A stretch of 64,000 nt of DNA from Arenibacter antarcticus (GTDB lineage Bacteria > Bacteroidota > Bacteroidia > Flavobacteriales > Flavobacteriaceae). Both the position numbers and the translations under genes were made by a program. Position 1 is the stretch's first letter. The number at the start of each line of letters is the position of its first letter. Shown here one piece after another: positions 18,114-25,842 of this stretch. The DNA is taken from positions 1,364,001 through 1,428,000 of the forward strand of contig NZ_CP166679.1 in assembly GCF_041320605.1 (NCBI RefSeq). The letters are read 5' to 3'. The notes under the pieces were generated by a model. That model searched no databases and was not told the DNA's origin. It saw nothing but the letters and a program-made list of their open reading frames with translations.

Positions 18114-19250
18114 TTAATCAAGATCTACCCATACGTTTCCTTTCTTATTGGAATCTACGGTACATTCTATAAAATTCATTCCACGGACAGCATCCAATAT
18201 TGTAGGAAATTCCCCATCGTTGTACTTTTCCCCTCTGATAGCCCTAGCAACACCTTTATAGATATTTGCCATCGCATCAAAAATTCCTTCAGGATGCCCT
18301 GGAGGTAATTTGGTGCCATCCAAAGACAATTCGGAATTGTAGGCATGTCCAGGCGTGTAAATCTGCAATGGCTGCGTATCACTTTGCACTTTTAGATAAT
18401 TGGGGTGCTCCTGTTCCCATCTAAGGCCGCCTTTCTCTCCGTAAATAGCAATGGCAAGTCCATTCTCCTCTCCGGTAGCCACCTGACTGGCACGGATTAA
18501 TCCCTTTACATGGGAATCCATACGCACCAAAACAGTACCATCCACATCCATTTGATTGTCATCGTATAAATAATTAAAATCTGCTAAAATGGACTTAATC
18601 TTCAATCCGGTAGTAAATTCTACCATATTAAAGGCGTGTACCCCAATATCGGCCATACAGGAACTAACTCCCGCTTTTTTAGGATCCAACCTCCACACTG
18701 TGGAACGTTTGGCCTTATCGTGGATGATGGTGTTGATCCATCCCTGATAATAGCGCACATCTACCTTGTGCACTTTTCCAATTACACCTGCCTTAATCAT
18801 TTCCCTCATTTGACGCACCATCGGGTAACCAGTATAGGTATGGGTAATAGCAACTACGGTGTTGGATTTCTCCTGAGCCGCCTGCAAAATTTTCGCCTCC
18901 TCATAGGTGGTCGTAAAAGGTTTTTCACAAATTACATGAAATCCATTTTCCAAAAGCTTTTTGGCCATTGGAAAATGCAGGAAATTAGGGGTAAGGATAG
19001 AGCATACTTGGATTCTCTCTTCCTTGGGCAATTTCAATTCCTCCTCTACCAAGGTATCAAAGTCTTTATAAATCCTATTGGTAGGGATATCTATTTCTTT
19101 TGCAAAAGCAAGATTCGATTCAAAATCCGGATTAAAAACCGCGCCTACAATTTCATAATTATCATTTATTTGAGAGGCCACTCGGTGCAAGATCCCTATA
19201 AGAGAATCGCCGCCACCTCCTAAAATACCTAATCTAATTTTTTTAGCCAT
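18114..19250 (-). CDS. Cytosolic Gfo/Idh/MocA family oxidoreductase
   Basis: A 378-residue NAD(P)-dependent sugar oxidoreductase without a signal peptide. The Rossmann fold begins IRLGILGGGG (residues 5-14). The catalytic EKP triplet is Glu109-Lys110-Pro111 and the DIGVHAFNM motif provides Asp201 and His205. Family members oxidise or reduce hydroxyl/keto groups on sugar rings. It is the last gene of a minus-strand run (epimerase lipoprotein, DinB, MFS permease, oxidoreductase) with gaps of about 20 bases, so it probably works on the imported sugar, likely reducing a 3-keto group or oxidising it in the cytosol. The direction is an inference. Confidence 0.92.
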   Translation of the reverse strand: MAKKIRLGILGGGGDSLIGILHRVASQINDNYEIVGAVFNPDFESNLAFAKEIDIPTNRIYKDFDTLVEEELKLPKEERIQVCSILTPNFLHFPMAKKLLENGFHVICEKPFTTTYEEAKILQAAQEKSNTVVAITHTYTGYPMVRQMREMIKAGVIGKVHKVDVRYYQGWINTIIHDKAKRSTVWRLDPKKAGVSSCMADIGVHAFNMVEFTTGLKIKSILADFNYLYDDNQMDVDGTVLVRMDSHVKGLIRASQVATGEENGLAIAIYGEKGGLRWEQEHPNYLKVQSDTQPLQIYTPGHAYNSELSLDGTKLPPGHPEGIFDAMANIYKGVARAIRGEKYNDGEFPTILDAVRGMNFIECTVDSNKKGNVWVDLD

Positions 19251-19269
19251 ACTATTATTTTTTACTGAT

Positions 19270-20499
19270 TTATTCTTTATATTCTACTTCTTCATTCTTA
19301 AAAAATATGGTAAACAGGATCATGACACCAAAAGCAAAAATTGCAGGGAATGTCCAGATATCTACCCAGCTATGTACACCTTCCTCTATAATATAACTAT
19401 CTGTAATTATTCCGGCAACCCAAAATCCGATCAACATTCCCACCCCATAGGTAGCTAATGTTATTAAACCTTGCGCAGCACTCTTATACTTTTCTCCCGC
19501 TTTGGAATCCGTATAAATTTGCCCGGAAACAAAGAAAAAGTCGTAACAGATTCCGTGAAGGGCTATTCCCATTATTAGCATATATGCCTGATCTCCAGCA
19601 TCCCCAAAGGCAAACAAAAAGTACCTAACTGTCCATGCCAGCATACCCGCAATAAGCGTTCTTTTAAACCCAAATTTTCTGAAAAAATAGGGTAGTAAGA
19701 GCATAAACAACACTTCCGATCCCTGCCCAATAGTCATTTTACCTGTTGGATTTTCCATTCCTATTTCGGATAAAAACGGATTTGCATTCTGATAATAAAA
19801 TGCCAACGGAATACATATTAAAATGGAAGAGATAAAGAATATCAGAAAATTTCTATCCTTTAACAATTTTAGAGCATCCAAGCCCAATATTTGTGAAAGC
19901 GATGTTTTCTCGTCCTTTCCTACTTTTGGAGGGGTTTTGGGAAGGGTAAAACTGAACAGTCCCAAAACTGCAGAAGCAATGGCCACCATAAGGAAGGTGT
20001 TCTTCAGCATTCCGCCTTCTCTGGAGGATTCTGAATCCCATAAAAACACATAACTGATTACCAATCCTGCAACGATCCATCCTATGGTACCAAATACACG
20101 TACAAAGGAGAATTCTTTAGCCGGATTTTTCATTTGATTAAAAGAAATGGAATTGACGAGTGCCAGGGTGGGCATATAAACAATCATATAGCCTAGAATA
20201 TAGGGATAAAATCCGGCAAAATCCACCGCCAAATACATTTGATACATCAATACCGCGCCCAATAAATGCAGGATACCCAGAATACGTTCCGCATTAAAAT
20301 ATCGGTCAGCGATTAATCCAATAATAAAAGGAGCTATAATAGCTCCCCAGCTCTGGGTGGAAAATGCCATTGCCGATTCTGCTCCAGTAGCATTGAGGTT
20401 ATATCCTAAGAAGGTACCTAGCGTTACAAACCAGCCTCCCCAAATAAAAAACTCGAGGAACATCATTAAAGAAAGCTGTGTTTTAATTTTTAAATTCAT
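19270..20499 (-). CDS. MFS permease, nucleoside:H+ symporter-like
   Basis: A 409-residue, 12-helix MFS transporter. The N-terminus LSLMMFLEFFIWGGWFVTLGTFLG resembles the NupG/XapB-type nucleoside symporter family (PF03825), but many Bacteroidota members of that family lie in sugar loci and their substrate is untested. Here it sits between DinB (25 bases) and the Gfo/Idh/MocA gene (19 bases). An import role for a (keto-)sugar or glycoside is therefore more likely than nucleoside uptake. No signal of truncation. Confidence 0.85.
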   Translation of the reverse strand: MNLKIKTQLSLMMFLEFFIWGGWFVTLGTFLGYNLNATGAESAMAFSTQSWGAIIAPFIIGLIADRYFNAERILGILHLLGAVLMYQMYLAVDFAGFYPYILGYMIVYMPTLALVNSISFNQMKNPAKEFSFVRVFGTIGWIVAGLVISYVFLWDSESSREGGMLKNTFLMVAIASAVLGLFSFTLPKTPPKVGKDEKTSLSQILGLDALKLLKDRNFLIFFISSILICIPLAFYYQNANPFLSEIGMENPTGKMTIGQGSEVLFMLLLPYFFRKFGFKRTLIAGMLAWTVRYFLFAFGDAGDQAYMLIMGIALHGICYDFFFVSGQIYTDSKAGEKYKSAAQGLITLATYGVGMLIGFWVAGIITDSYIIEEGVHSWVDIWTFPAIFAFGVMILFTIFFKNEEVEYKE

Positions 20500-20524
20500 T
20501 ATACTATTAGTAGGTTAGGGTAGT

Positions 20525-20968
20525 CTATCTTTTATAAACGACATAGTCGAAGACCAATGGTTCTATGCCATTATTTCTAAAATCGATCGAAATTTGTGCC
20601 CGATGGTGCGTAGAATGGTTTATAATGTGAAACAATACATCTTGGATCGAATTACTATAGGCCTTCCCACTGGTAGCTTCATAATTGAGTCGCTTGTCAA
20701 AACGCTCCGTATTGGAAATGATCTCGAACGTATTCCTTTGGTTCTCGTAATGTAAATCTTTCCATATACCTATGGGGTGGCTCTGAAAAACATCGTATTC
20801 CCTTGGTTTCACAAGAATTCTCGCATTCCAAATATGATGGGCGTTTAATATATGATTAAAGAGCGCAATAGTCTTATCTGGAACAATTTCCAGCCTATTG
20901 CACTCTTCGATCAATTTTTTATTGCAATAAAAATTGTAATCAAAAAGCCCATGTAAAAAAGCTTTCAT
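20525..20968 (-). CDS. DinB-family metal-binding protein
   Basis: A 147-residue DinB/YfiT-type four-helix bundle. The expected three His ligands fit His in FNHILNAHHIWN near residue 45 and the HIINHSTHHRAQI segment near residue 120. Known relatives are thiol-dependent transferases/isomerases or stress proteins of unknown role. It lies inside the sugar operon with gaps of about 20 bases on both sides, which suggests an active link rather than chance, but I cannot name a reaction. Confidence 0.85.
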   Translation of the reverse strand: MKAFLHGLFDYNFYCNKKLIEECNRLEIVPDKTIALFNHILNAHHIWNARILVKPREYDVFQSHPIGIWKDLHYENQRNTFEIISNTERFDKRLNYEATSGKAYSNSIQDVLFHIINHSTHHRAQISIDFRNNGIEPLVFDYVVYKR

Positions 20969-20986
20969 ACAACATATTGTTGATAA

Positions 20987-21976
20987 TTAATTCAATTGCT
21001 TCCCTGCTTTTAACAACAGGTCTCTGGTCGCGATTATACCCTCTTCTTCACTTAGTACATTACCTTCGTATTCCACTCCAATATAACCTGTATATCCAGC
21101 ATCCTTAACAATCTTAAGAATCCTGTTATAGTCTAACCTTACCTCATTTCCTTCTGCATCAAAATCGTTAGATTTAGCACTAACCGCCAAGGCATGTGGC
21201 ATAAGCTCACTAATTCCCTGATACGGATCGTAGGACTCAACACAGCCACCTTCGCCACGTTCTATACAGAAATTGCCAAAATCGGGAAGGGTCCCACAAT
21301 TTTCCATATCCACCTTGGTCATAACCTCGGCCAACATAGCGGCATTTGAGGATAAGCCTCCGTGATTCTCCACTAAAACTTCTATATTTTTATCCTTTGC
21401 ATAAGTAGACAATTGAGTTAGTCCATCCACGGAACTAGCGATCCACTCCTCTGGGGTCTTACTTCCAGAAAGGTTTACCCTTATGGCATGGCAACCCATT
21501 GCGGCAGCAGCATCAACCCATTTAAAATGATTTTCTACCGCTGCTTTTCTTTTTTCAGCATCCGGAGTGGCAAGATCTCCTTGACCATCAATCATGATCA
21601 ATACATTCTGCATTCCGTATTTTTTACTCTCTGCATTGTTCTTTTCAACAAAGGCATCCATAGCCTCCTTAGAAAAATTTGCAGCCTTCAATTCGTCATA
21701 ATACAACCCACTTACGTATTCTAGTCCAGTGAAGCCCCAATCCTTGGCCTTCTTGGCAAAGGAATACGGATCTACCCCTTCATTCCTAATCATTCTGTGC
21801 ATGGACCATTGGGCCAAGGACAATTTAAAAAATGGCTCATCGGAAGTAGCGGTTACAGCTACACTATCCAAATCTTTTGACTGCTCTTTGGGAGCTTCCT
21901 TACACGACAGGATACCCATAAAAAACACCGCCATTATCACCTTAAACCCGTTGATCTTCAAATTTTTACCTTTCAT
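20987..21976 (-). CDS. Lipid-anchored sugar isomerase/epimerase TIM barrel
   Basis: A 329-residue AP-endonuclease-2 fold protein with a lipoprotein signal: hydrophobic 13-24 and lipobox ILSC with Cys25. The barrel carries VLVENHGG (Glu ligand), TLPDFGNF (Asp ligand) and GVEYEGN near the C-terminus (Glu ligand). At the usual His-x-Lys position I read VSAKSND, where the His is replaced, so metal binding may differ. It is the first gene of the minus-strand unit that faces the GMC operon across palindromes. Activity on a periplasmic keto-sugar is inferred from the neighbours. Confidence 0.87.
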   Translation of the reverse strand: MKGKNLKINGFKVIMAVFFMGILSCKEAPKEQSKDLDSVAVTATSDEPFFKLSLAQWSMHRMIRNEGVDPYSFAKKAKDWGFTGLEYVSGLYYDELKAANFSKEAMDAFVEKNNAESKKYGMQNVLIMIDGQGDLATPDAEKRKAAVENHFKWVDAAAAMGCHAIRVNLSGSKTPEEWIASSVDGLTQLSTYAKDKNIEVLVENHGGLSSNAAMLAEVMTKVDMENCGTLPDFGNFCIERGEGGCVESYDPYQGISELMPHALAVSAKSNDFDAEGNEVRLDYNRILKIVKDAGYTGYIGVEYEGNVLSEEEGIIATRDLLLKAGKQLN

Positions 21977-22012
21977 TTTCTTATAAAATATTAAATTTAA
22001 GAATTACTGATA

Positions 22013-22028
22013 ACTATAACGTTATAGT
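22013..22028. promoter_or_regulatory. 16-bp perfect palindrome, candidate operator A
   Basis: ACTATAACGTTATAGT reads identically on both strands. It lies 37 bases upstream of the lipoprotein TIM-barrel gene (minus) and 84 upstream of the GMC gene (plus). Its centre is 21 bp from that of palindrome B, two helical turns, as expected for cooperative regulator binding. Confidence 0.5.
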
Positions 22029-22032
22029 ACTA

Positions 22033-22050
22033 TTGTATTTATAAATACAA
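22033..22050. promoter_or_regulatory. 18-bp perfect palindrome, candidate operator B
   Basis: TTGTATTTATAAATACAA is a perfect palindrome. Together with the first palindrome it occupies the middle of the divergent promoter region. The regulator is not encoded beside it. No other gene in this locus resembles a transcription factor. Confidence 0.5.
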
Positions 22051-22111
22051 GGTTTAAATGTAGAAAATTAATTCTATATTTAATAAATATATTAAACAAA
22101 CAATTTTCCAG

Positions 22112-23824
22112 ATGAGTAAATTTTATTATAATGAAGAGCAGGAGTCATACGATGCCATTGTAGTAGGCACTGGGATTAGCGGCGGTTGGGCTGCTAAGGA
22201 ACTTTGTGAAAATGGGCTTAAAACGTTGATTTTAGACAGAGGGAGAATGGTGAAGCATATTGAGGATTACCCCACCGCAAATATGGACGACTGGGATTTT
22301 CCTAATAACGGCGAATTACCCCCCGAAGAAAAGGCCAAGCAATTTAAACAAGCTAGGACAGGGTATACCGTAAAGGCTTCTTCCAATATGTGGTTTGTTA
22401 ACGACCTAGAGCATCCGTATAATGAAACTAAACGCTTCGATTGGATGAGGGGTTACCATGTTGGTGGCCGTTCCCTACAGTGGGGAAGGCATAGTTACCG
22501 CTGGTCCGACATTGATTTTGAGGCCAATAAGAAGGATGGTATCGCCGTAGATTGGCCAGTGAGATATAAAGACATTGCACCCTGGTATGATAAAGTAGAA
22601 TCTTATATAGGGGTCTGTGGAGAAAATTTAGGATTGCCCCAATTGCCAGATGGACAGTTTTTACCTATGATGGAACTAAATTGTGTTGAACAACACTTTA
22701 GGGAAAAGGTAGCTGAAAATTTTGACGGCAGGGTAGTTACCGCAGGTAGGGTAGCACATATCACCGGCAATAAAGAATTTGAAGGCAGGAGTAAGTGCCA
22801 ATACAGAAATAGGTGTATTAGAGGGTGTCCTTTTGGGGCATATTTCAGCAGTAATTCATCTACACTTCCCGCAGCCGAACGCACAGGCAACCTAACCTTA
22901 AGGCCAGATTCCATTGTTACGGAAGTGATCTACGACCCCAAGACCAAAAAGGCCAGTGGCGTAAAAGTGATAGACAGATTAACCAAGGAGACCTTTGAGT
23001 TTAAGGCCAAAGTTATTTTCCTATGCGCTTCCTCCCTTGCTTCTACTTCTATATTAATGCAATCCAAATCTGAACGATTTCCTAATGGTATGGGCAACGA
23101 TTCGGACCAATTGGGAAGGAATATCATGGACCACCATTTAGGCGTTGGTGCAAGCGGTAAGTTTGATGGATTTGAGGACAAATATTACAAGGGAAGAAAA
23201 CCGAACGGTATTTATATTCCAAGATTTAAAAATATAGGGAAGGATTCCAATACTAAAAATTATATACGTGGATTTGGTTACCAAGGTGGAGCCAGCAGGG
23301 GCAATTGGGAAGAAACCATTGCCGAGCTCTCCCATGGGAAGGACCTTAAAGAAGCCATCTTAAAGCCAGGGGGCTGGACCTTTGGAATGATGGGCTTTGG
23401 CGAAGTGCTTCCTTATGAAGATAACCGAATGACCCTTGACTATGAGAAACTTGACAGCTGGGGGTTACCAACCGTAACCTTTGATGCGGAATTCAAGGAA
23501 AACGAATGGAAGATGCGCGAAGAAATGAAAGAACAAGCCGTGGAAATGCTGACCAAAGCAGGTATGAGAGACGTGAAATCTTATGACAATCCAGGCGCCT
23601 TGGGACTTGGAATACATGAAATGGGAACTGCCAGAATGGGTAGGGATCCAAAAACTTCGGTATTAAACGGCAACAATCAGGTTCACGCTGTGCCCAATGT
23701 GTATGTTACGGATGGGGCATTTATGACTTCGGCGAGTTGTGTAAATCCCTCTTTGACCTATATGGCTTTTACCGCCAGAGCTGCCAACCACGCCGCAAAA
23801 GAACTTAAAAAAGGAAACATATAA
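22112..23824 (+). CDS. GMC-family FAD sugar dehydrogenase with [3Fe-4S]-type cysteine triad
   Basis: A 570-residue flavoprotein. The FAD Rossmann motif GTGISG is at residues 19-24. The C-terminal HEMGTARMG and SCVNPSLTYMAF segments supply the His and Asn catalytic pair of the family. Residues Cys229, Cys235 and Cys239 (C-x5-C-x3-C) match the spacing that binds a [3Fe-4S] cluster in FAD-dependent glucose dehydrogenase, so electrons probably leave to a periplasmic acceptor. There is no signal peptide. Such subunits travel through Tat together with their small subunit, which here starts at the overlapping stop (TAATG). Possible reactions are glycoside C3 oxidation or glucose/gluconate oxidation; the neighbouring DUF1080 and keto-sugar genes favour the former. 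Confidence 0.92.
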   Translation: MSKFYYNEEQESYDAIVVGTGISGGWAAKELCENGLKTLILDRGRMVKHIEDYPTANMDDWDFPNNGELPPEEKAKQFKQARTGYTVKASSNMWFVNDLEHPYNETKRFDWMRGYHVGGRSLQWGRHSYRWSDIDFEANKKDGIAVDWPVRYKDIAPWYDKVESYIGVCGENLGLPQLPDGQFLPMMELNCVEQHFREKVAENFDGRVVTAGRVAHITGNKEFEGRSKCQYRNRCIRGCPFGAYFSSNSSTLPAAERTGNLTLRPDSIVTEVIYDPKTKKASGVKVIDRLTKETFEFKAKVIFLCASSLASTSILMQSKSERFPNGMGNDSDQLGRNIMDHHLGVGASGKFDGFEDKYYKGRKPNGIYIPRFKNIGKDSNTKNYIRGFGYQGGASRGNWEETIAELSHGKDLKEAILKPGGWTFGMMGFGEVLPYEDNRMTLDYEKLDSWGLPTVTFDAEFKENEWKMREEMKEQAVEMLTKAGMRDVKSYDNPGALGLGIHEMGTARMGRDPKTSVLNGNNQVHAVPNVYVTDGAFMTSASCVNPSLTYMAFTARAANHAAKELKKGNI

Positions 23825-24471
23825 TGGATAGAAGAAAAGCATTACGGAATATGGGGCTATCACTAGGATATGTAGTGGCCATCCCTACATTATTAAGCCT
23901 GGCACAAAGCTGCAAACAAGATGCTACCTTGGCATGGACCCCAGATTTCCTAAGCAGTGAAGAAGGGAACGTACTAACCACATTGGTAGATATTATATTA
24001 CCCAAAACGGATACCCCTTCCGCTTCTGAAGTACAAGCACATCTTTTTATAGATCGCTTTGCGAATGAAATAATGGAAAAAGAAAAGAAAGAGCTCTTTA
24101 AAATGAGTATGGGTAAGTTTATGAACAAAGCCCTATTGGATTCCGGCAAAAAGAATATTGGGGATCTTAAGGCAGAGGATCTAGAGCCCGTTTTGGCCAA
24201 CGCACTTAAAACTCCCAAGGAAGATCAAGCAAAGCATTTTAAATTAATTTCAAAGTATACTGAGGCTATACGAACAGGGGAAGCTGCAACCTTGAGCGAT
24301 GAAGTCTCCAGATTTGCATTTGCCGACAATTTACGCGGGCTAACCATTTGGAGCTATAAAACTTCGGAATATATAGGAGAGAACGTACTGGCCTATTTAC
24401 CAGTCCCTGGGGAATATATTGGCTGCGGAGACTTACAAGAATTAACAGGCGGAAAGGCCTGGTCCATCTAA
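23824..24471 (+). CDS. Tat-signal small subunit of the GMC dehydrogenase (gluconate 2-dehydrogenase subunit 3 family)
   Basis: A 215-residue protein. The N-terminus MDRRKALRNMG has a twin-arginine pair (3-4), then a hydrophobic stretch and a lipobox-like LAQSC ending in Cys30, so it may be a Tat lipoprotein. The remaining sequence is mainly helical (ILPKTDTPSASEVQAHLFIDRF is typical of the subunit 3 family). In related dehydrogenases it escorts the folded flavoprotein through Tat and anchors it. Translation is coupled to the GMC gene. No cytochrome c subunit follows, so the electron acceptor is encoded elsewhere. Confidence 0.9.
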   Translation: MDRRKALRNMGLSLGYVVAIPTLLSLAQSCKQDATLAWTPDFLSSEEGNVLTTLVDIILPKTDTPSASEVQAHLFIDRFANEIMEKEKKELFKMSMGKFMNKALLDSGKKNIGDLKAEDLEPVLANALKTPKEDQAKHFKLISKYTEAIRTGEAATLSDEVSRFAFADNLRGLTIWSYKTSEYIGENVLAYLPVPGEYIGCGDLQELTGGKAWSI

Positions 24472-24484
24472 TACTATAAACGAT

Positions 24485-25399
24485 TTGAAAAGAAGAGATT
24501 TTATACAGAAAACGGCGCTCACTAGTGGAGCAGTAACACTTGGAGGAGCAATGGCATACAGTGCTCCAGTACAGGCAGGTGCAAAGCATAACTTTAATCT
24601 GAAATACGCCCCCCACTTTGGGATGTTTAAAAATTTAGCAGGCGATGATCCAATAGCCCAATTGAATTTTATGGCCGAACAGGGTTTCACCGCCTTTGAG
24701 GACAATGGAATGATGGGAAGGAACGTTGCCTTGCAAACAAAAATAGGGGAAACCTTGGCACGCCATAATATGACCATGGGCGTATTTGTAATTGATAAAG
24801 GGGGCAATATGGCAAATACCTTGGCCGCTGGAAAAAAAGAATATGTAGACATATTTCTGGACGGTTGTAGGAAAGCTGTTGATGTTGCCAAACGCGTAAA
24901 TGCCAAATGGATGACGGTAGTTCCCGGAGCATATGAGCGTAATTTGCCCATAGGAATTCAGAATGCTAATGTGATTGAAGCGCTTAGAAGGGGAGCAGAA
25001 ATATTGGAACCCCACGGCTTGGTGATGGTACTTGAACCTCTTTCTGATTCACCAGATCTCCATTTACAAACTTCAGAACAGACTTATTTAATTTGTAAAG
25101 GGGTTAATAGTCCGTCATGTAAAATCTTGTACGACATTTATCATATGCAAAAAAATGAAGGTCACCTGATCCACAACATGAATCTTACCTGGGAGGAAAT
25201 CGCTTATATTCAAATTGGGGATAACCCTGGGAGAAAGGAACCCACCACTGGGGAAATTAATTACAAGAACATCTTTAAATATTTACATGAAAAAGGATTT
25301 AAAGGAGTTCTAGGAATGGAACACGGCAATTCTAGACCTAACAAAGAAGGAGATCTTGCTGTGATTAACGCCTACAAAGAAGTTGATAATTTCTTATAA
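24485..25399 (+). CDS. Tat-exported hydroxypyruvate-isomerase-like TIM barrel
   Basis: A 304-residue AP-endonuclease-2 fold protein, third TIM-barrel isomerase of the locus. The start appears to be a TTG, because no in-frame ATG lies between it and the previous stop. The N-terminus KRRDFIQKTALTSGAVTLGG is a twin-arginine signal with an Ala-rich end. Metal-type residues are in MVLEPLSD (Glu), ILYDIYH (Asp), the QIGDNPGR segment (usually His-x-Gln; the His is missing here) and GMEHG (Glu). The MFKNLAGDDPIAQLNFMAEQG opening fits the hydroxypyruvate isomerase group. It follows the GMC/small-subunit pair by 13 bases. A periplasmic keto-sugar or keto-acid isomerase is inferred. Confidence 0.87.
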   Translation: MKRRDFIQKTALTSGAVTLGGAMAYSAPVQAGAKHNFNLKYAPHFGMFKNLAGDDPIAQLNFMAEQGFTAFEDNGMMGRNVALQTKIGETLARHNMTMGVFVIDKGGNMANTLAAGKKEYVDIFLDGCRKAVDVAKRVNAKWMTVVPGAYERNLPIGIQNANVIEALRRGAEILEPHGLVMVLEPLSDSPDLHLQTSEQTYLICKGVNSPSCKILYDIYHMQKNEGHLIHNMNLTWEEIAYIQIGDNPGRKEPTTGEINYKNIFKYLHEKGFKGVLGMEHGNSRPNKEGDLAVINAYKEVDNFL

Positions 25400-25435
25400 A
25401 TCAGCTTTTTATACAATTTTTAACGTTCTAAAAAG

Positions 25436-25483
25436 AAAGGTTCTATCCTATTTCCTCGTCCAAAGGAATCGGATGGAACCTTA
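25436..25483 (+). terminator. Terminator after the GMC operon
   Basis: Arms AAGGTTCTATCC and GGATGGAACCTT pair with one G-U over a loop of about 24 bases. A T-rich tail (TATTTATTTC) follows on the plus strand, 37 bases after the last stop codon of the operon. Confidence 0.7.
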
Positions 25484-25788
25484 TTTATTTCTTATCGGAG
25501 CTTATGGCATGCTATACTTTATAGGAAGAATAGTATATCACTATTATTTTAAAAAATGATATAGCAATTACTATGTTTTTTTTTACTGAAGAATCGTCCA
25601 AACACCCATCATCAACGTATATTATTAAAACTCCTATACGGATTAAAATGGATCATTATTTCACCATATTTACAATTTACTGCATCGTATACATCAGTGT
25701 TAATGTGGTAAAACCCTATTTTAGTCGACAATAACGTTACAAAAAAAGGTGAAGATTTCACTTTAATTACACGACTAAAACCTGCTTT

Positions 25789-25827
25789 AACGAAAAATCC
25801 CCGCATTGTGATGGGGGATTTTTCGTT
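25789..25827 (-). terminator. Terminator after nrdA
   Basis: Strong hairpin with arms AACGAAAAATCCCC/GGGGATTTTTCGTT, 16 bases downstream of the nrdA stop on the minus strand. Each arm is A- or T-rich outside its G/C core. Confidence 0.8.
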
Positions 25828-25842
25828 TATAAATACTATCCA

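Larger units (their letters stand above)
25400..25842. other. Gap between the dehydrogenase operon and nrdA
   Basis: 443 bases holding two hairpins (25436-25483 and 25789-25827) and otherwise AT-rich sequence without coding signal. Confidence 0.6.

Noticed and set aside
19270..20499. Naming the MFS protein as a nucleoside permease
   Set aside because: Family resemblance to NupG exists, but the operon is sugar-related and no nucleoside genes are nearby.
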